Part shown: positions 42,104 to 48,546 of the stretch, piece by piece
Layout: each line of letters starts with the position of its first letter
Position numbering within the stretch: the stretch's first letter is position 1
NCBI GenBank assembly: GCA_947471505.1
Contig: CANIWM010000047.1
Span: 1-48,546 of the forward strand
DNA from: Chthoniobacteraceae bacterium
GTDB taxonomy: Bacteria; Verrucomicrobiota; Verrucomicrobiia; Chthoniobacterales; Chthoniobacteraceae
Length of the DNA: 48,546 nucleotides
Direction of reading: 5' to 3'
Translations under genes and position numbers: made by a program
Notes under the pieces: generated by a model
The model's input: the letters and a program-made list of their open reading frames with translations, nothing else
Told to the model about the DNA's origin: nothing
Database searches by the model: none

Positions 42104-42174
42104 AAGCGCAAATTAAGTCGGCATCTCATTTCCCGCAAAGGAAAAAATGTGAACTCGCTGATAGATTTGCGCTT
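42104..42174. repeat. Inverted repeat between trpE and pseudopilin gene
   Basis: AAGCGCAAAT (42104-42113) and ATTTGCGCTT (42165-42174) are perfectly complementary across a 51-nt spacer containing a smaller TTTCC/GGAAA pairing. The right arm overlaps the trpE stop. It may be part of the 3' end of the hisI-trpE mRNA or an operator for the pseudopilin gene. Confidence 0.4.
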
Positions 42175-43681
42175 ACACTGGCGATTGGTTCGCCCGCGCG
42201 ATGGCGGCTATGACGCCCATCGCCTTGTTCACCGTCTCTTGGTATTCGTATTCTGGAGTGCTGTCGGCGACGACACCCGCGCCCGTTTGGACGTAGGCTT
42301 TGCCGTCTTTTAGTACGGCGGTGCGCAGTGCGATGCATGAGTCGCTATTTCCATCGAACCCGAAGTAGCCGACCGCGCCCGCATAGACGTTGCGCTTGGA
42401 TTGGTCGAGTTCCGCGATGACTTGCATGGCGCGCACTTTGGGCGAACCGCTTACGGTTCCGGCCGGGAAAGTCGCTCGCATCACGTCGTAAGCGGAGCGG
42501 TCCGGGCGAAGGCGCCCCTCCACATTGCTGACGATGTGCATGACGTGACTGTAGCGCTCCACGATCATAAAGTCGTTCACTTTCACACTCGCATACTCGC
42601 TCGCACGGCCCACGTCGTTGCGGGCGAGGTCCACGAGCATGAGATGTTCGGCGCGCTCTTTCGGGTCGGCGAGAAGATCAGCGGCGTTGAATGCGTCTTC
42701 TTCCGGCGTCGCGCCCCGGCGGCGGGTTCCGGCGATGGGGCGGATTTCGATTTTGCCGTTAATCGCCCGCACATGCACCTCGGGCGAACTGCCCACGAGC
42801 GCGAAGCGGCCCGCGAATTTCATGCAGAACATATACGGCGACGGATTCACAAATCGCAGCGCCCGATACAGAGTCACCGGGTCGCCGGAAAACTCGGTCT
42901 CGAACCGCTGGCTGACAACGATTTGAAACGCATCGCCCGCGTGGATGTATTCCTGACATTTCGCCACCATGTCGAAGAACTGCTCGCGCGTCGTATTACT
43001 GCGGCATTCCGCCGGAGCTGGCGCGGGCGTGATGGGAAAAGGCGGGAGCTGATTCGGCTTCGCCAGCTTTTCCAAAATCGCGGAGATACGCACCTGCGCC
43101 GCCGCATAAGCCGCATCCACATCGCCCTCGATAAATGCGTTCGCCACCACGCGAATGCGCCGCTTCAAGTGGTCGAAAATGAGGACCGTATCCGCGATGA
43201 CAAAAAGGCTCTCCGGTAACCCAAGTTCGTCCTTTTTCGCCGCCGGAACCGTCGGCTCAAAGAAGCGCACCATGTCGTAGCTCAAGTAGCCCACAGCCCC
43301 GCCCGCAAAGCGCGAGCGGAGCTCTGGCGGTTCGTCCGGCAGAGGCACGTATTTGTATTTTGACATCAGTGCTTCGACGTCGGCGAGCGGGTCGCGCACG
43401 CTCTGAAACTCCCGCGTGGCGCCATTCTCCGAGAGCTTTACCGTGCGCCCCTGGCTCTCTAATACCGTCCTCGCTCCGGTGATGAGAAACGAGAAGCGCC
43501 CGGTCTGCTCAATCTTCTCCACGCTTTCAAAAAGAAACGTGTAGCCGCCATCATCGAGCTTGGTGAAAGCCGCGATAGGCGTCTCCGCGTCGGCGATGAT
43601 TTCGGCGTAAACCGGGATGAGGTTGCCCTTTTTTGCCAAAGCGGAAAACTCCGCCAGCGAAGGTGTGAAATGTGTGTTCAT
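42173..43681 (-). CDS. trpE: Anthranilate synthase component I
   Basis: A 502-residue chorismate-utilising enzyme that makes anthranilate from chorismate and glutamine (with TrpG, not in the window) or ammonia. The C-terminal domain shows the family signatures: FQIVVSQRFE, NPSPYMFCMKF, EIRPIAGTRRRG, the Mg-binding Glu in EHLMLVDLARND, VMHIVSNVEGRLR, FPAGTVSGSPKVRAMQVI and TGAGVVADSTPEYEYQET. The N-terminal region (LIPVYAEIIADAETPIAAFTKL) contains the segment with the LxES-type tryptophan feedback site (FLFESVE, about residues 48-54), so end-product inhibition is expected. It follows hisI with an 8-bp gap, and both lie under the Trp/His leader. Confidence 0.95.
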   Translation of the reverse strand: MNTHFTPSLAEFSALAKKGNLIPVYAEIIADAETPIAAFTKLDDGGYTFLFESVEKIEQTGRFSFLITGARTVLESQGRTVKLSENGATREFQSVRDPLADVEALMSKYKYVPLPDEPPELRSRFAGGAVGYLSYDMVRFFEPTVPAAKKDELGLPESLFVIADTVLIFDHLKRRIRVVANAFIEGDVDAAYAAAQVRISAILEKLAKPNQLPPFPITPAPAPAECRSNTTREQFFDMVAKCQEYIHAGDAFQIVVSQRFETEFSGDPVTLYRALRFVNPSPYMFCMKFAGRFALVGSSPEVHVRAINGKIEIRPIAGTRRRGATPEEDAFNAADLLADPKERAEHLMLVDLARNDVGRASEYASVKVNDFMIVERYSHVMHIVSNVEGRLRPDRSAYDVMRATFPAGTVSGSPKVRAMQVIAELDQSKRNVYAGAVGYFGFDGNSDSCIALRTAVLKDGKAYVQTGAGVVADSTPEYEYQETVNKAMGVIAAIARANQSPV

Positions 43682-43689
43682 AGAAAAAG

Positions 43690-44070
43690 TCAGACGCCGT
43701 ACGTTTTTGCTGCGTCGAAGAGCGGCGTCTCCTCGATAGGTTTTGGCAAACCGTGGTTATCGAGCTCTTGAAAAAAGCACGACTCATAGCCCGTGTGACA
43801 CGCCCCTCCGGTCTGCTCGACCTCAAAAAGCAGCGTGTCTTTATCGCAATCCACGGCCCACCGTACCACACGCTGGACGTTACCGCTCGTCTCGCCCTTC
43901 ACCCAGTATTTTTGCCGGGATCGGCTGAAGTACACCATCATCCCTTTTTCGAGCGTCATGCGGATGGATTGGTCGTTCATCCACGCCATCATGAGCACGC
44001 GCTTGCTCTGCGCGTCCTGCACGATTGCTGGGATGAGTCCGTCTGAGTTGTATTTGAATTGGCTGATCAT
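43690..44070 (-). CDS. hisI: Phosphoribosyl-AMP cyclohydrolase
   Basis: A 126-residue single-domain HisI, third step of histidine biosynthesis (ring opening of phosphoribosyl-AMP). The zinc ligands Cys75, Cys91 and Cys98 (VDCDKD and GGACHTGYESCF) and the Asp74/76/78 triad that binds Mg are all present, as is KGETSGNVQ. There is no HisE domain; length and ending match mono-domain archaeal/bacterial HisI. The ATG at 44070 comes about 10 nt after the attenuator U-tract and has no Shine-Dalgarno sequence. trpE follows after 8 bp. Other his genes are not in the window. Confidence 0.96.
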   Translation of the reverse strand: MISQFKYNSDGLIPAIVQDAQSKRVLMMAWMNDQSIRMTLEKGMMVYFSRSRQKYWVKGETSGNVQRVVRWAVDCDKDTLLFEVEQTGGACHTGYESCFFQELDNHGLPKPIEETPLFDAAKTYGV

Positions 44071-44079
44071 GTGTTTGGT

Positions 44080-44125
44080 AAAAAAGAAAACGGCCCGTGA
44101 TTCGCGGTATCGGAATCAACGGGCC
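44080..44125 (-). terminator. Attenuator terminator hairpin upstream of hisI
   Basis: On the minus strand GGCCCGTTGATTC (44125-44113) pairs with GAATCACGGGCC (44103-44092): 7 + 5 bp with one bulged U and a 9-nt loop, followed by GTTTTCTTTTTT (44091-44080). The first codon of hisI is at 44070. A strong intrinsic terminator 10 nt before a start codon, downstream of the leader ORF, can only make sense as a conditional one. Confidence 0.88.
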
Positions 44126-44182
44126 AAGAGGCTTCGGCGCACAGTGGCGACGACCGTTCCGCAGAAGCGCGGAACCGGCCCG

Positions 44183-44215
44183 TCAAAAATGCCACCAATG
44201 CCAGAAAAATTTCAT
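44183..44215 (-). CDS. Leader peptide rich in Trp, His and Phe
   Basis: A ten-codon ORF beginning at ATG 44215 and ending at TGA 44185-44183 encodes MKFFWHWWHF: three Trp, two His and three Phe among ten residues. Regulatory codons W-H-W-W-H occupy 44203-44189, just before the stop, the classical place in amino-acid operon leaders. Only a weak purine-poor sequence (GCGGCAG) precedes the ATG, as for most genes here. It lies between the phzF stop (44263) and hisI (44070). A random ORF of this composition, in this strand, ahead of hisI and trpE and a terminator, is very unlikely. Confidence 0.9.
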   Translation of the reverse strand: MKFFWHWWHF

Positions 44216-44262
44216 CTGCCGCTTTGGATACGCGGCGACGCGTGGGGAGAAAAGGGAAAAGT

Positions 44263-45048
44263 TCAATCTGGGAGCAGCAACTCCGCGCGACTGTAGAGAG
44301 CGGCACTGCCGCCCATGCCGACGCGGTCGCCGCGCAGTTCGCAGTGAATAGTGCCGCCCCGCTTAGAGAGTTGGCGCGCGACCATCTTGGTCTTGCCGAG
44401 TTTTTCCGCCCAATATGGGATGAGCGTGCAGTGTGCGGAACCAGTTACAGGGTCCTCGGGAATTCCGACGGATGGGGCGAAAAATCGGGAGACGAAATCT
44501 ACTTCGCGTCCCGCCGCTGTGACGATCACGCCGAGGCTGTCGAGCGTGGCGAGCTGCGGGAAATCGGGAGTGAGCGTGCGCACTTCTTCCTCGTCGCCGA
44601 CGACCGCCATGTAGTCGCGGTTCCTGCGGACTTCGCGCGGCACTTGGCCGAGGCCTGAGTAGAGGGCGGGCGGCGCCGGGCTGGGTTCGCCGGGGCGACT
44701 GGGGAAGTCGAGCATCACCACGCTGCCGTCGAACGAAGCGCTAAGCGGGCCGCTTTTCGATTGGAAATTGACCGTCTCTTTTTTGTGGCCGAGTTCCGTG
44801 AAAAGCACGAAGGCCGAGGCGAGTGTCGCGTGGCCGCAGAGATCGACTTCTTGGTCGGGCGTGAACCAGCGCAGCTCGAATGTGTCGCCGACTCGGACGA
44901 GGAATGCGGTTTCGCTCAAGTTGTTCTCGGCGGCGACTTGTTGGAGCAGCGAATCGCGCAGCCAGCGTTCCAGCAGGCAGACGCCAGCAGGGTTTCCACT
45001 AAAAACGCGGTCGGTAAATGCGTCCACTTGGTAATACGGTACTTTCAT
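44263..45048 (-). CDS. PhzF-family isomerase
   Basis: A 261-residue protein of the PhzF/diaminopimelate-epimerase fold. ATG 45048 gives the usual start (KVPYYQVDAFTDRVFSGNPAGVC); the open frame runs further upstream only antisense to ctaA. The catalytic Glu is Glu46 in ENNLSETAFL. The DLCGHATLASAFVL motif and the PEDPVTGSAHCTLIPYW motif of the second half are both present. PhzF isomerises trans-2,3-dihydro-3-hydroxyanthranilate in phenazine synthesis, but most family members are outside phenazine clusters and have unknown substrates. It stands before the hisI-trpE leader on the same strand with a 47-bp gap to the leader ORF; anthranilate chemistry next door is suggestive only. Confidence 0.88.
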   Translation of the reverse strand: MKVPYYQVDAFTDRVFSGNPAGVCLLERWLRDSLLQQVAAENNLSETAFLVRVGDTFELRWFTPDQEVDLCGHATLASAFVLFTELGHKKETVNFQSKSGPLSASFDGSVVMLDFPSRPGEPSPAPPALYSGLGQVPREVRRNRDYMAVVGDEEEVRTLTPDFPQLATLDSLGVIVTAAGREVDFVSRFFAPSVGIPEDPVTGSAHCTLIPYWAEKLGKTKMVARQLSKRGGTIHCELRGDRVGMGGSAALYSRAELLLPD

Positions 45049-45153
45049 TATACCGGAACCTGCCAGAGCGCGACGGGTTCGCGCAAGTGTGAGCGTGGTT
45101 TTTTGAAACTCCCGGCTTTGCGGGAGCGTTACCGTTGGTAAGATCCCACTTTT
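45049..45153. other. Divergent promoter region phzF / ctaA with hairpins
   Basis: This 105-bp region must serve both genes. It holds two hairpins, CTCCCG-GCTTTG-CGGGAG (45109-45126) and TTACC-GTT-GGTAA (45129-45141), the second 12 bp before the ctaA ATG, so they may be in the ctaA 5' leader. A TTGAAA at 45103-45108 could be a -35 box but no matching -10 box is found. Confidence 0.35.
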
Positions 45154-46266
45154 ATGTCCACGCCGCTCTACAGTCCTTGCGTCTCGCGCCTCTCGAAATT
45201 CTGCGTCTTTGCGACGCTTGTCCTGATTTTTTTGGGCGCAATCGTGACGACTTATGATGCCGGCATGGCTGCGCCGAATGCGCCGCATGTCGATGGCACT
45301 TTGCTGAACCCTACGACGCCGGGGACCGACATCCCTTGGTATAAAAATCCGCCTTTGCTCAAGGAGCACGGTCACCGGTTGGTCGCGATGGCGATGGGGC
45401 TGAGTGTCGGGGTGATGGCTGCGATGCTTTGGAGGAACTGGACGGCGTTCTTTGTTGCGATTGCATTTATGTTCGCGGCGGAGGGTTGCCGGGCGTTTGG
45501 GTGGAAGGGAAATGTGATTTCGCAGCTCCGTGTGTGGCCTGCGATGATCATATTTATCGGGATGCTTGTGGGCCGGATGAAGCGACGAGGTGAGAAGATG
45601 ACTGTGGATCAAGGGCTCGTGCTCGCGGCCTACATCGGCGCGTGTGTGCAGGCGGCGCTGGGTTCGCTGAGGGTGGAGATCGAGACGGCGGGGAACCTCG
45701 CGCTCGCCACGAACATCCGCACTTTCCACGGAGTATTTGCGCAGATTTTCCTCGCGCTCCTCGTCGTGCTGGCGGCGCGGCTTTCGCCGATCTGGAAGGA
45801 ACTTGGCGAGCGTCCGAAGATCGACGGCGCACGCAAGATTCACGTCATGGCGATCGTGCTTCAATGGCTCTACATCATCCAGCTCGCGTGTGCGGCTTAT
45901 CTCCGGCATCGGGGGCTTGGGCTGGTGATCCCTACGTGGCCGGCAGCGGGGAGCGGGATGATGCCGGATGTCTGGACGCATCCCGTGGGGATTCATTTCC
46001 TCCATACGCGGGTGCTTCCGATTCTCATCACGGGGCACGTGATCGGGCTCGCCATCGCTTGTTTGAAGCGGGCGGCGGGTGAAGTGCGAATCACGCGGCT
46101 CGGTTTGGCGTTGCTTGCCATGGTCATCGTGCAGTTCATGCTCGGCGTCATGATCATCTGGAAAGGGCGGCATCCGCACATCACCAATACCCACGTCGTC
46201 GTTGGCGCGCTCATCTGCGCGACGACCGCGCTGCTCGCGGCGCGTAGCTGGAGGGTGAAGGCGTGA
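45154..46266 (+). CDS. ctaA: Heme A synthase, COX15/CtaA family
   Basis: A 370-residue membrane protein with eight hydrophobic segments in two similar four-helix halves. It oxidises heme O to heme A for cytochrome oxidase. Conserved histidines are visible: HGHRLVAMAMGL (after helix 1 loop), RTFHGVFAQIFLALLVV, GIHFLHTRVLPILITGHVIG and NTHVVVGALI, matching heme ligand positions. The first periplasmic loop has no CxxxxxC pair. Followed with a 4-bp overlap (GTGAGT region) by ctaB. Inserted loops between helices (residues 35-70) are longer than in the Bacillus enzyme. Confidence 0.92.
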   Translation: MSTPLYSPCVSRLSKFCVFATLVLIFLGAIVTTYDAGMAAPNAPHVDGTLLNPTTPGTDIPWYKNPPLLKEHGHRLVAMAMGLSVGVMAAMLWRNWTAFFVAIAFMFAAEGCRAFGWKGNVISQLRVWPAMIIFIGMLVGRMKRRGEKMTVDQGLVLAAYIGACVQAALGSLRVEIETAGNLALATNIRTFHGVFAQIFLALLVVLAARLSPIWKELGERPKIDGARKIHVMAIVLQWLYIIQLACAAYLRHRGLGLVIPTWPAAGSGMMPDVWTHPVGIHFLHTRVLPILITGHVIGLAIACLKRAAGEVRITRLGLALLAMVIVQFMLGVMIIWKGRHPHITNTHVVVGALICATTALLAARSWRVKA

Positions 46267-47156
46267 GTGAACCCGTGGCCGTGCCGGCGGCAAATGCCGA
46301 GCCGGGCATCCTCGCCGACCTTCTGGATCTCACGAAGGCGCGGCTGAACATGCTCGTGCTCATCACGACGTTCGTCGGCTATTGGATGGGCGCAACGGGT
46401 GCGATCGACTGGCTGCGACTCATCCAGGCGATGCTCGGCACCGCCCTCTGCGCGGCGAGCGCTGCGGCGCTGAACCAGCTTTGGGAGGTGAAAATCGACG
46501 CGCTGATGCCCCGCACCGCCGATCGACCCATCGTTGCCGGGCGTATGAAAAAGAGCGCGGCATTTTGGATCGCACTCGCACTCGCAGCCATCGGCGGCAC
46601 CTGGCTGTGGCTCGCGGTGAATGCGCTCAGCGCGATTCTCGCAGTAAGCACGATCCTCATTTACGTCGTCCTTTATACACCGCTGAAGCGTGTCTCTGCG
46701 TGGTGCACGCTCGTCGGAGCGGTGAGCGGCGCGATTCCTCCGGTGGTCGGCTGGGCTGCGGCAAATCCGCATCTTTCGCTCGGCGCGTGGGTGCTTTTCG
46801 GCGTGCTTTTTGCGTGGCAGATGCCGCACTTCCTCGCCATCGCGTGGATGTATCGCGACCAGTATCGCAGCGCGGGGCTCGTCATGCTGAAGCGCGACGA
46901 CAACACGGGCTTTCCCACCGCAATCACCAGCCTCTTCTTCACGTTCCTGCTGACCGGAATCACCCTCGTGCAATTCAACGCGGGCCTCGGCGGCAGCATC
47001 TATCTTGGCGGTGCACTTCTGTTTAACAGCATCTTCTTCCTCGCCGCACTCCACTTCTGCGCCGACCGTTCGCGTCCCGTGGCGCGGCGGCTCTTCTTCA
47101 CGAGCATCATCTATCTGCCGCTCATTCTCGGGCTCATGGTGTTTACGAAAGTATGA
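46263..47156 (+). CDS. ctaB: Heme O synthase (protoheme IX farnesyltransferase)
   Basis: A 297-residue UbiA-superfamily prenyltransferase adding a farnesyl group to heme B to give heme O. The start GTG 46263 overlaps the ctaA stop by 4 bp. First acidic motif NQLWEVKIDALMPRTADRPIVAGR (about 75-98, the typical NxxxDxxxDxxMxRTxxRP) and the second YRDQYRSAGLVMLKRDD are present, with about nine hydrophobic segments and LMVFTKV at the C-terminus. Next gene starts with another 4-bp overlap. Confidence 0.95.
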   Translation: MSEPVAVPAANAEPGILADLLDLTKARLNMLVLITTFVGYWMGATGAIDWLRLIQAMLGTALCAASAAALNQLWEVKIDALMPRTADRPIVAGRMKKSAAFWIALALAAIGGTWLWLAVNALSAILAVSTILIYVVLYTPLKRVSAWCTLVGAVSGAIPPVVGWAAANPHLSLGAWVLFGVLFAWQMPHFLAIAWMYRDQYRSAGLVMLKRDDNTGFPTAITSLFFTFLLTGITLVQFNAGLGGSIYLGGALLFNSIFFLAALHFCADRSRPVARRLFFTSIIYLPLILGLMVFTKV

Positions 47157-47776
47157 GGGCGCTCGCATTTCTCGCCGCCATCGCGCTCGTCGGGTGCGAG
47201 CAAAAGGCGCCGCCGCCGTTTGACTCACCCGCGAAGGAAGTCACCGATCCGCTCGCCGATATGCTGGAGCATCCGCGCTACACGGTGCCCCCGTTCACGC
47301 TCACGGAGCGGAGCGGCCAGCCGTTTGACTCCACAACGATGCGGGGCAAAGTGTGGGTCGTCGATTTCTTCTTCGCCACGTGCCCCGGCATTTGCACGGC
47401 GCTCAGCGCGGAGGCGCAAAAAGTTCACGCGGCCACTGCCGATCTTCGCGATGTCGCGCTCGTCTCCATCTCCACCGACGAACGTGACACGCCGGAAATC
47501 CTCCGCGCCTACGCCGAGCGCCATAAGGCGGACACGCGCTGGTTTTTTCTCACCGGAAAAAAGGCGGACGTCTTTCACCTCGGCAACGATGGCTTTAAGC
47601 TCGTGCTGGCCGACAACACCGCCGTCGATGCGAAGGAACAGTTCATCCACAGCGGAATGCTCGTCCTCATCGATCGCGCCGGGATGATCCGCGGCTACTA
47701 CGACGCCGTGGGACCAAAGGCCGAGGAAAACCGCCTGCGTCTCATCACCGACATCCAACGTATACACGCTCAATGA
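47153..47776 (+). CDS. SCO1/SenC-type copper chaperone, lipoprotein
   Basis: A 207-residue thioredoxin-fold protein carrying copper to the CuA centre of cytochrome oxidase. The start ATG 47153 overlaps ctaB by 4 bp. The N-terminus is a lipoprotein signal (LAAIALVGC). The metal site is FFFATCPGICTALS (CxxxC, as in Sco proteins) and the third ligand His lies in QFIHSGMLVLID. The segment VALVSISTDERDTPEILRAYA is family-typical. It is predicted to be anchored at the periplasmic side. Confidence 0.93.
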   Translation: MRALAFLAAIALVGCEQKAPPPFDSPAKEVTDPLADMLEHPRYTVPPFTLTERSGQPFDSTTMRGKVWVVDFFFATCPGICTALSAEAQKVHAATADLRDVALVSISTDERDTPEILRAYAERHKADTRWFFLTGKKADVFHLGNDGFKLVLADNTAVDAKEQFIHSGMLVLIDRAGMIRGYYDAVGPKAEENRLRLITDIQRIHAQ

Positions 47777-48204
47777 CACTGCCAGCCATCAACGCCAGCC
47801 TCAACGCCACCGCCGCCCTGCTCCTCATCCTCGGCATGATCTTCATCAAGCGCGACCGCAAACAAGCCCACGGATACACGATGGGCGCAGCGTTCGTCGT
47901 CTCGTGCGCATTCCTCGCCTGCTACCTCTACCACAAGTATTCGCTCTACCACGACACCGGGAAGGCGAACACCGCATTTGCAGGCCCGCAGCCGTGGAAG
48001 ACCATCTATCTCGTCATGCTCGCGAGCCACGTGTTGCTCTCAATCACGGTTCCGCCGCTCGCCATTATCACCATGCGCCACGCGCTCGCCGGGCGATATG
48101 AACAGCATCGGAGGCTCTCCAAAATCACGCTCCCGATCTGGCTCTACGTGAGCGTCACCGGAGTGCTCGTGTATTTCTTCCTCTACCGCTGGTTCCCGGC
48201 GTAA
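47773..48204 (+). CDS. DUF420 membrane protein (oxidase assembly)
   Basis: A 143-residue protein with four hydrophobic segments (ALLLILGMIFI, GAAFVVSCAFLACYLY, IYLVMLASHVLLSITVPPLAII, LPIWLYVSVTGVLVYFFLYRW) and conserved His in MASHVLL and MRHALAG. DUF420 proteins (YozB/CtaM-like) are needed for maturation of aa3-type oxidase in some bacteria and lie near Sco and CtaB. The 4-bp overlap with the Sco gene continues the pattern of the whole operon. The oxidase subunits themselves are not in the window. Confidence 0.88.
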   Translation: MTLPAINASLNATAALLLILGMIFIKRDRKQAHGYTMGAAFVVSCAFLACYLYHKYSLYHDTGKANTAFAGPQPWKTIYLVMLASHVLLSITVPPLAIITMRHALAGRYEQHRRLSKITLPIWLYVSVTGVLVYFFLYRWFPA

Positions 48205-48221
48205 ATCGACGCTCACTTTTC

Positions 48222-48428
48222 GTGGCCACGATCATCTCGCATCCCGCAGTTCCGCTCGCCGTCGGCATCGCGTTGGGTCGCGGCGTGATTCCGGCGCGGT
48301 TGCTGGAGTTTGGTCTCCTTTGTTCGATTTTGCCGGACTTAGACGTGCTCGCTTTCAAGCTGGGCATTCCATACGAGGCGATGCTTGGGCACCGGGGGTT
48401 CAGCCTAAAAACGGCAGTTGAGGGTTGA
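48222..48428 (+). pseudogene. Truncated membrane metal-dependent hydrolase (DUF457-like)
   Basis: From GTG 48222 the first 62 residues read as the N-terminus of a YdjM/DUF457-type inner-membrane protein: ISHPAVPLAVGIALGRGVIPARLLEFGLLCSILPDLDV and GHRGFS, where the family goes on with a His-Ser and membrane segments. Instead the frame continues LKTAVEG and stops at 48428. The break at about 48407 starts with CTAAAAACGGCAGTTGA, so the gene looks cut by an insertion or rearrangement. Another start at an ATG is not available. Confidence 0.6.
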
Positions 48429-48546
48429 GGGCGAGGGGGAGCGGCGCGGGTTGGATTTCACGGTGGCGGCAGGTCGATGATGCTGCGCGCGGTGGTTGCG
48501 CGGTCGCTGTTTTAGAAAATCAGCGCGTTTTGTTTGGGTGGGGAGG
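48407..48546. other. Possible mobile-element edge and tail region
   Basis: From about 48407 (CTAAAAACGGCAGTTG) the sequence no longer fits the hydrolase and no coding frame appears up to the window end. Such a conserved-looking boundary directly after a broken gene suggests the terminal repeat of an insertion sequence whose transposase lies outside the window. A single edge cannot prove it. Confidence 0.3.
48505..48533 (+). terminator. Possible terminator at window end
   Basis: CGCTGTTTT (48505-48513) pairs with AAAA (48516-48519) and CAGCG (48521-48525) with one bulged T, and is followed by CGTTTTGTTT on the plus strand. The small loop of two bases makes the upper stem doubtful. Confidence 0.3.

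Larger units (their letters stand above)
44080..44215 (-). promoter_or_regulatory. Predicted Trp/His transcription attenuator
   Basis: Leader arrangement on the minus strand: peptide ORF MKFFWHWWHF-stop (44215-44183); segment 1 ACGGGCC (44183-44177), overlapping the stop codon; a GTTCCGC/GCGGAAC hairpin (44175-44156); segment 2 GGCCCGT (44125-44119); segment 3 ACGGGCC (44098-44092); U-tract. Segments 1:2 can pair (7 bp Watson-Crick, about 10 with G-U pairs) as antiterminator, while 2:3 form the terminator. A ribosome at the stop would cover segment 1 and favour termination; one stalled at the Trp/His codons leaves it free. Part of segment 1 can also pair locally with GGUC after the hairpin. 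The mechanism is inferred from sequence. Confidence 0.85.

Noticed and set aside
44216-44300. Promoter for the hisI leader
   Set aside because: TTGAAC and TATCCA occur but at 30 bp spacing; TTTTCT/TATCCA fit only 3 of 6 positions each. The promoter may lie within phzF; no call made.
44263-46293. 676-codon minus-strand extension of phzF over ctaA
   Set aside because: The extra 415 residues are Arg/His-rich and antisense to clear membrane helices of ctaA; PhzF homology begins at ATG 45048.

Overview
The window is a G+C-rich bacterial chromosome segment (about 60% by eye) that looks like Verrucomicrobiota. The clues are a very large secreted lamin-tail/CotH protein, a secreted sulfatase, a PQQ-type propeller, single pseudopilins of the short 'FTLIELLVV' type with a verrucomicrobial-style passenger domain, a protein of DIDGDG calcium-type repeats, and weak or absent Shine-Dalgarno sequences in front of most starts. 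The phylum assignment is an inference from gene content; there is no rRNA gene. Most genes are housekeeping and lie in short co-directional runs.

Layout. 1-4.1 kb: edge of a minus-strand gene, twin hairpins, a Ski2-like helicase and an unknown secreted protein with an internal duplication. 4.1-10.4 kb: CotH/lamin-tail protein, a tRNA-Ala(CGC) with a good promoter, a flavin split-barrel protein and an aldo/keto reductase whose C-terminal iron-sulfur cysteines are lost. 10.4-12.3 kb: accessory-looking stretch with a nested inverted-repeat element, a degenerate 21-bp tandem array, an unknown gene whose likely N-terminal extension is cut by an in-frame amber codon, and a small zinc-ribbon protein. 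12.3-18.9 kb: lipoprotein amidase, sulfatase, HAD phosphatase, TPR-redoxin protein, FAD-dependent oxidoreductase and a small zinc-ribbon membrane protein. 19.0-23.1 kb: acidic repeat protein diverging from an ABC transporter plus a BioD-like/DRTGG protein. 23.2-31.7 kb: pseudopilin, PQQ propeller, flavin monooxygenase, aroK with a PepSY-like partner, GT-C glycosyltransferase and typA. 31.8-40.6 kb: a long minus-strand run with a sugar kinase, an A+T-richer patch of small genes beside a remnant of an M16 gene end, an active/inactive M16 peptidase pair, trpB, an MnmC-like methyltransferase, a LolD-like ATPase, pgeF and a pabC-like aminotransferase. 40.7-45.0 kb: rhodanese, second pseudopilin, trpE, hisI, phzF. 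45.1-48.5 kb: ctaA-ctaB-sco-DUF420, four genes of cytochrome oxidase assembly with 4-bp overlaps, then a truncated membrane hydrolase that breaks off at a possible mobile-element edge.

The most interesting signal is the leader of hisI-trpE (44215 down to 44080, minus strand). A ten-codon ORF reads M-K-F-F-W-H-W-W-H-F-stop. It is followed by three segments that can pair in mutually exclusive ways (ACGGGCC / GGCCCGT / ACGGGCC), and the last pairing forms a strong intrinsic terminator with a U-tract ending about 10 nt before hisI. This is the architecture of ribosome-mediated attenuation, but the peptide interleaves Trp and His codons, and the operon joins a histidine-pathway gene to the first tryptophan-pathway gene. 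It therefore looks like a single attenuator that could read two amino acids at once.
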